This document shows positions 61,084 to 64,000 of a DNA stretch of 64,000 bases, piece by piece. The translations under genes were made by a program, and so were the position numbers. Position 1 is the stretch's first letter, and every line of letters begins with the position of its first letter. A model generated the notes under the pieces. That model saw nothing but the letters and a program-made list of their open reading frames with translations, did no database searches and was not told where the DNA came from. The DNA is from Perkinsus olseni. Its lineage: Eukaryota > Perkinsozoa > Perkinsida > Perkinsidae. Where the stretch lies: NCBI GenBank assembly GCA_013115135.1, contig JABANP010000045.1:148078-212077 (forward strand), given 5' to 3'.

Positions 61084-61692
61084 TTAAACGAGTGTAGAGT
61101 CGATGTAACAAGCACCTGCGCCATCATCGATCTGGGCGCGACAGAGTACACCTTGATTGTAGTTGTCGGCTACAGGCAAGACACGACAGTATTGGTGTAG
61201 GGGAAGATGTATCGGGACATCAATCGCTTCCCCAACGGTGACCAGTTTGAGATCGGTGTTGCAAGCGGCATTCAAGTAGGAGAAGGAAGCATCAACTTGA
61301 GTTGCCATGAGTGCCGACTCTGTCGTCGCCGATTCTTTAGGTCCCGAATCTGCATTGTTTGTCGCCGTTGTAGATGTAGTCGATTGATGGTTCACTGCTG
61401 GCTCGATACATACGCCAGCCATGTGACCAGGTTTGCGACACCTCGGGCAAGGAGTGAGGAGAGTACGCATGCAGTCGACGATGGAATGACTGAAATCCTC
61501 ACATTTGCCGCACCTCTTGTTGAGCTGGTAGACGTTCTGCGAACGACACACACCCGCACGATGACCAGGTTTATTGCATCGATAGCAGTTACCCTTGCGA
61601 ATGTTGGGAGTGGTGGTGGTCATCTTATTGTTGTCGGACTGAACAACTTGCGGATGAACGGCAGGGTGCTCGGTAGGAGGCGGCGTCGACAA
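61084..61692 (-). pseudogene. retroelement nucleocapsid knuckles and protease start
   Basis: Three CCHC zinc knuckles in a row: CYRCNKPGHRAGVC, CGKCEDFSHSIVDC and CPRCRKPGHMAGVC, each C-x2-C-x4-H-x4-C, as in Gag nucleocapsids. Near the end AQIDDGAGACYID resembles a retropepsin active site, but with DDG in place of D(T/S)G. It ends at a TAA with the same frame continuing into the RT region. Confidence 0.8.
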
Positions 61693-61744
61693 GTCTTCGC
61701 CAGTTGTCAGGACATTACCGGAGACAGCATGGGAGTACCGCTTT

Positions 61745-62105
61745 CTCTAGGCATCCCAATCAGTGTAGTTGTGCAAGTGCACAACTATGGCTCCTAAGCC
61801 TAGCCTGACGCTAGTTGATGACTTTATTAGTGTTATTATTGGCAGAATCTCAGGATTCCACTAAACCATTGACTTGAGTTTCCCGATGGCTAACATGGTG
61901 GAGAACCCGTCTTCCGAGCCCTCGGTGAACCCCGTTGGCTTGCAGATAGCTCAAGCTTTTGGTGTAGAGAACGTTTACCTTCTACGACATGTTACTGACG
62001 AAGAATTCTCCAAGAAGTGTGAAGAAATGCTTACTGAGAAGAAGAAGACCTTTGCCGATATATTGGCTTGGCGTGACTATATGGAGGATATTAAGGACCC
62101 TCGAC
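61745..62105 (+). other. host-like insert inside the retroelement, with antisense ORF
   Basis: The gag (62077-63138) and knuckle (up to about 61745) frames match but are separated by about 360 bp. Within it, on the plus strand, 61874-62110 encodes a 78-residue ORF with host-like codon use (MANMVENPSSEPSVNP, AFGVENVYLLRHVTDEEFSK, TFADILAWRDYMEDI). Not recognised; possibly a captured or retroposed fragment of a cellular gene. Confidence 0.45.
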
Positions 62106-63138
62106 CATAATTATGTGAGTCCTCAACAACTTCTCGGAGCTCGGCGAGCTCGTTGATATTGCTGACGTTAGGCCATACCGAACGAACTCGCCTTCGATGG
62201 TGAGCAGACAGACCCCTGATGAACAGTTGCTTCTCCTGGTAGGGAGTATGATGGATGCCGACGTCGAAGCCCTCGTCGAGAACCGCACGGAGTCGGTCAA
62301 CGAAACTCGTAGGGGTTTCAAGCTCCTCCATCTTCAGGGCGTCGATCCTGGCTACGAACTTGCCGTCGTTGTTGGTCGTTTTATACCTGGCCCGCAGGAA
62401 ACGGTCAGCTTCCTGTAGCTTTTGGAGTGGATCACCAGCAGAGAGCCCAACACGGCGGATGTGTTTACTGAGCTGCTTGTAGACCGACGAATCGAGACAC
62501 TGAGTCAGGTACAAGTAAGTATCGGCGGCGTTGAGGTGGAAGTCGGCAGCAGTAGAGGATATGTCAGACAGAAGACACACTATGGGGCGCACATCTTGTT
62601 GGCCACAATACTCTCCACCATCAGGCAGAGGTACTTTTGATAAAGCGCTCAAGCCACGATACAGAGTGCCGGAATCCACAGAGCCCGGAGGCGGAGAAGA
62701 GACATGATGTAGGTGGTCACCGAGGGACGACCGAAAAGCTTGCGAAGCGACACCATCTGGTGGGTATACATACGGGTCGGCTACATTAGAGCGATGAGGT
62801 CCCTGTGGAAGCCCGTCATTAGGAGCGGCGAAAGTGGGAGCAGGTGTACCGCCGAAGGTGAGAGCAGGAGTACCAGTTGCCGATGGAGTCCCATGTGCTG
62901 ACTGCCGTTGTGTCGTGGACAATGGTGAGAACCATCTCTCATCTGGATGACCGGTAGGATCATCAGAGTTGTCGAACGTAGCGATCGGCGAAGGAGCTTT
63001 CGCCGTACGGTAGCGACGGAGTTGAACCTTAAGTATGAGGTCGGGTAGGTCGTTGTTGGGGTGTACCGCGATTCGTCCATGATCGATTGGTCCACTGCAG
63101 CTTTGGTCCAAGATTGTTTCGTACAAATTTCGGTTCAT
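62077..63138 (-). pseudogene. retroelement gag (capsid) region
   Basis: 353-codon ORF upstream of the zinc knuckles. A Pro/Ser/Thr-rich N-terminal part is followed by a helical capsid-like part: CLDSSVYKQLSKHIRRVG, EADRFLRARYKTTNNDGKF, TPTSFVDRLRAVLDEGFDVG and QEKQLFIRGLSAHHRRRVRS, with the LxxFxxGLxxxxRRRV style of Ty3/gypsy gag. Its first residues (MNRNLYETILDQ) come from array D sequence, so the original start and any 5' LTR are absent. Confidence 0.65.
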
Positions 63139-63340
63139 TCATGATCTTTTCGTACATCGAAAAAGTGTATGTTTCGGTCACGATTGTTTCATCCATAACC
63201 GGTTTCGGACACGATTACTTCGTGCATAAGCGGTTGATCCAAAGATATGCTCGTGGTGATCTATTCGGCCACGATCTTTTCGAAAAAAATTCATTCGTTC
63301 AATAGTGGTTCGTACATATGAAACTACGACACGAAAATGT
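63070..63340 (-). repeat. 15-bp degenerate tandem array D (reverse)
   Basis: Units of about 15 nt around TTCGTACATxxxxGG or TTCGGxCACGATTxx, more diverged than array B. The reverse complement gives the ATGTACGAA core seen in array E. Abuts the start of the gag frame. Confidence 0.75.
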
Positions 63341-63597
63341 TTGCCGGAGGAAAAGAACCCACGACCACGCGAATACGAGCATGAACTTCTAACCTACTCA
63401 CCTGTAAGACTCCTGCTGAACTCCGACAAAGTACCGCCCATGCGATACCTAACCTATTCAACTTGGCTCCATTCGTGTTTGGAGCCTCTAGGCACTGGGA
63501 TCACCACAGAGACAACCTGATCTGGGGGGTGCTAGATCGTCACCACTGGTGACTCACCAGTAGAGGCGGCGGTGACATTCTTAGATCGTGGTAGGTG
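63341..63597. other. spacer right of array D
   Basis: No gene. Contains a short inverted repeat TCACCACTGGTGA at about 63539-63551; otherwise unremarkable. Confidence 0.4.
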
Positions 63598-63670
63598 ATG
63601 CTAATAGCGGAATTGGTAGAGCTCCCGGCTAGCATGACGATGGTCCCAGGTTCAAATCTGGGTAGGGGTA
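63598..63670 (+). other. tRNA-Ala-like sequence (degenerate)
   Basis: TAGCGGAATTGGTAGAGC matches a Pol III A box and D arm, CTAGCAT resembles an Ala(AGC) anticodon loop, and CCCAGGTTCAAATCTGGG is a perfect T arm with a near-consensus B box. The anticodon stem is imperfect and no acceptor stem was found, so it looks like a tRNA-derived repeat rather than a working tRNA gene. Confidence 0.55.
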
Positions 63671-63705
63671 GATGGCAGTGGCGGGAGAGGCGGAGCCGCC
63701 GGCGC

Positions 63706-63759
63706 GCTACTTTTAGACATATGTGACGCCGCGGCGTCACATATGTCTAAAAGTAGCGT
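63706..63759. repeat. 54-bp perfect palindrome abutting array E
   Basis: Arms of 27 bp with no spacer and no mismatch, beginning CGCTACTTTTAGACATATG and centred between 63732 and 63733. The last bases overlap the first unit of array E. Confidence 0.95.
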
Positions 63760-64000
63760 GGACGAAACGCACATGTACGAAAGGCTTGTACGAAAAGCCC
63801 TGGAAGAAAGAAGCGGAGTTAGAGCATGATTGGACGAAACGGCGTGGATGAAAGAATCATGTACGTAAGACCCGTGGACGAAAGAGACGTGTATGAAAGA
63901 GGATGGACGGAAGTAACATGGACGAAACAAGCAGGATGAACTCTACCATGGATGAAACAATCGTGGACGTAACCTACAATGTATGAAACAGCGATGTATG
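63757..64000 (+). repeat. 15-bp degenerate tandem array E (forward), cut by window end
   Basis: About sixteen units of ACGAAAxxxxxATGT or ATGAAAxxxxxGTGG type with 14-16-nt steps, orientation as arrays A and C. It continues beyond the window. Confidence 0.85.

Noticed and set aside
1..64000. Dinoflagellate/perkinsid spliced-leader relic (CCATTTTGGCTCAAG)
   Set aside because: Looked for upstream of genes and at the antisense insert; no match seen, so it gives no support for trans-splicing here.

Overview
Nuclear DNA of a protist, most likely a myzozoan alveolate and possibly a Perkinsus-like organism. This is inferred from a nuclear atp9 gene with a mitochondrial presequence, many very short GT-AG introns (about 45-110 nt), use of all three standard stop codons (so not a ciliate code), and a gene set typical of flagellated alveolates. 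ATC/GAT, CAA and CAG trinucleotide runs fill most introns and also appear as poly-Asn, Asp, His, Gln and Ser in proteins. Single open frames therefore rarely equal genes; I rebuilt genes by joining phase-compatible exons. For RPSA, atp9, the STIMATE-like gene and the secreted protein at 10.0 kb the joined exons give an exact multiple of three.

Layout. 0-4.9 kb (minus): an EH-domain endocytic scaffold (Eps15/Pan1-like), then a coiled-coil protein. 5.2-6.2 kb (plus): a STIMATE/TMEM110-like membrane protein. 6.8-9.9 kb (minus): a cysteine-rich single-pass surface protein whose intron carries a 354-bp MITE; it is divergent from a secreted protein at 10.0-11.2 kb. 11.3-24.8 kb (plus): a Pat1-like mRNA-decay factor, a tubby-domain protein with an apparent +1 frameshift, and a tubulin tyrosine ligase-like (TTLL) enzyme with a long C-terminal extension. 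24.8-26.7 kb: an intronless POT/PTR2 transporter. 26.8-32.2 kb (minus): an unknown gene, a PSTAIRE CDK with a low-complexity N-terminal extension, and another unknown gene. 32.2-33.5 kb: a GC-richer non-genic island. 33.5-43.1 kb (plus): a QTRT2-like queuine transglycosylase subunit, an RBM39-like splicing factor, and a large TM/coiled-coil protein with J-domain, Fn3-like and SAP segments. 43.3-49.8 kb (minus): a small coiled-coil protein, a GT31 glycosyltransferase and a membrane protein of unknown function. 50.3-52.9 kb (plus): atp9 and RPSA, the best-resolved housekeeping genes.

52.9-64.0 kb is repeat DNA of different composition. Degenerate tandem arrays with an exact 15-bp period occur five times in alternating orientation (forward, reverse, forward, reverse, forward). 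They bracket two cargo blocks: a 1.15-kb non-coding block and a 5-kb decayed LTR-type retroelement (gag, three CCHC knuckles, protease, RT/RNase H, integrase). The spacers between modules hold tRNA-like Pol III promoter boxes, and long palindromes abut the arrays. This foldback-like architecture is the most unusual structure in the window.
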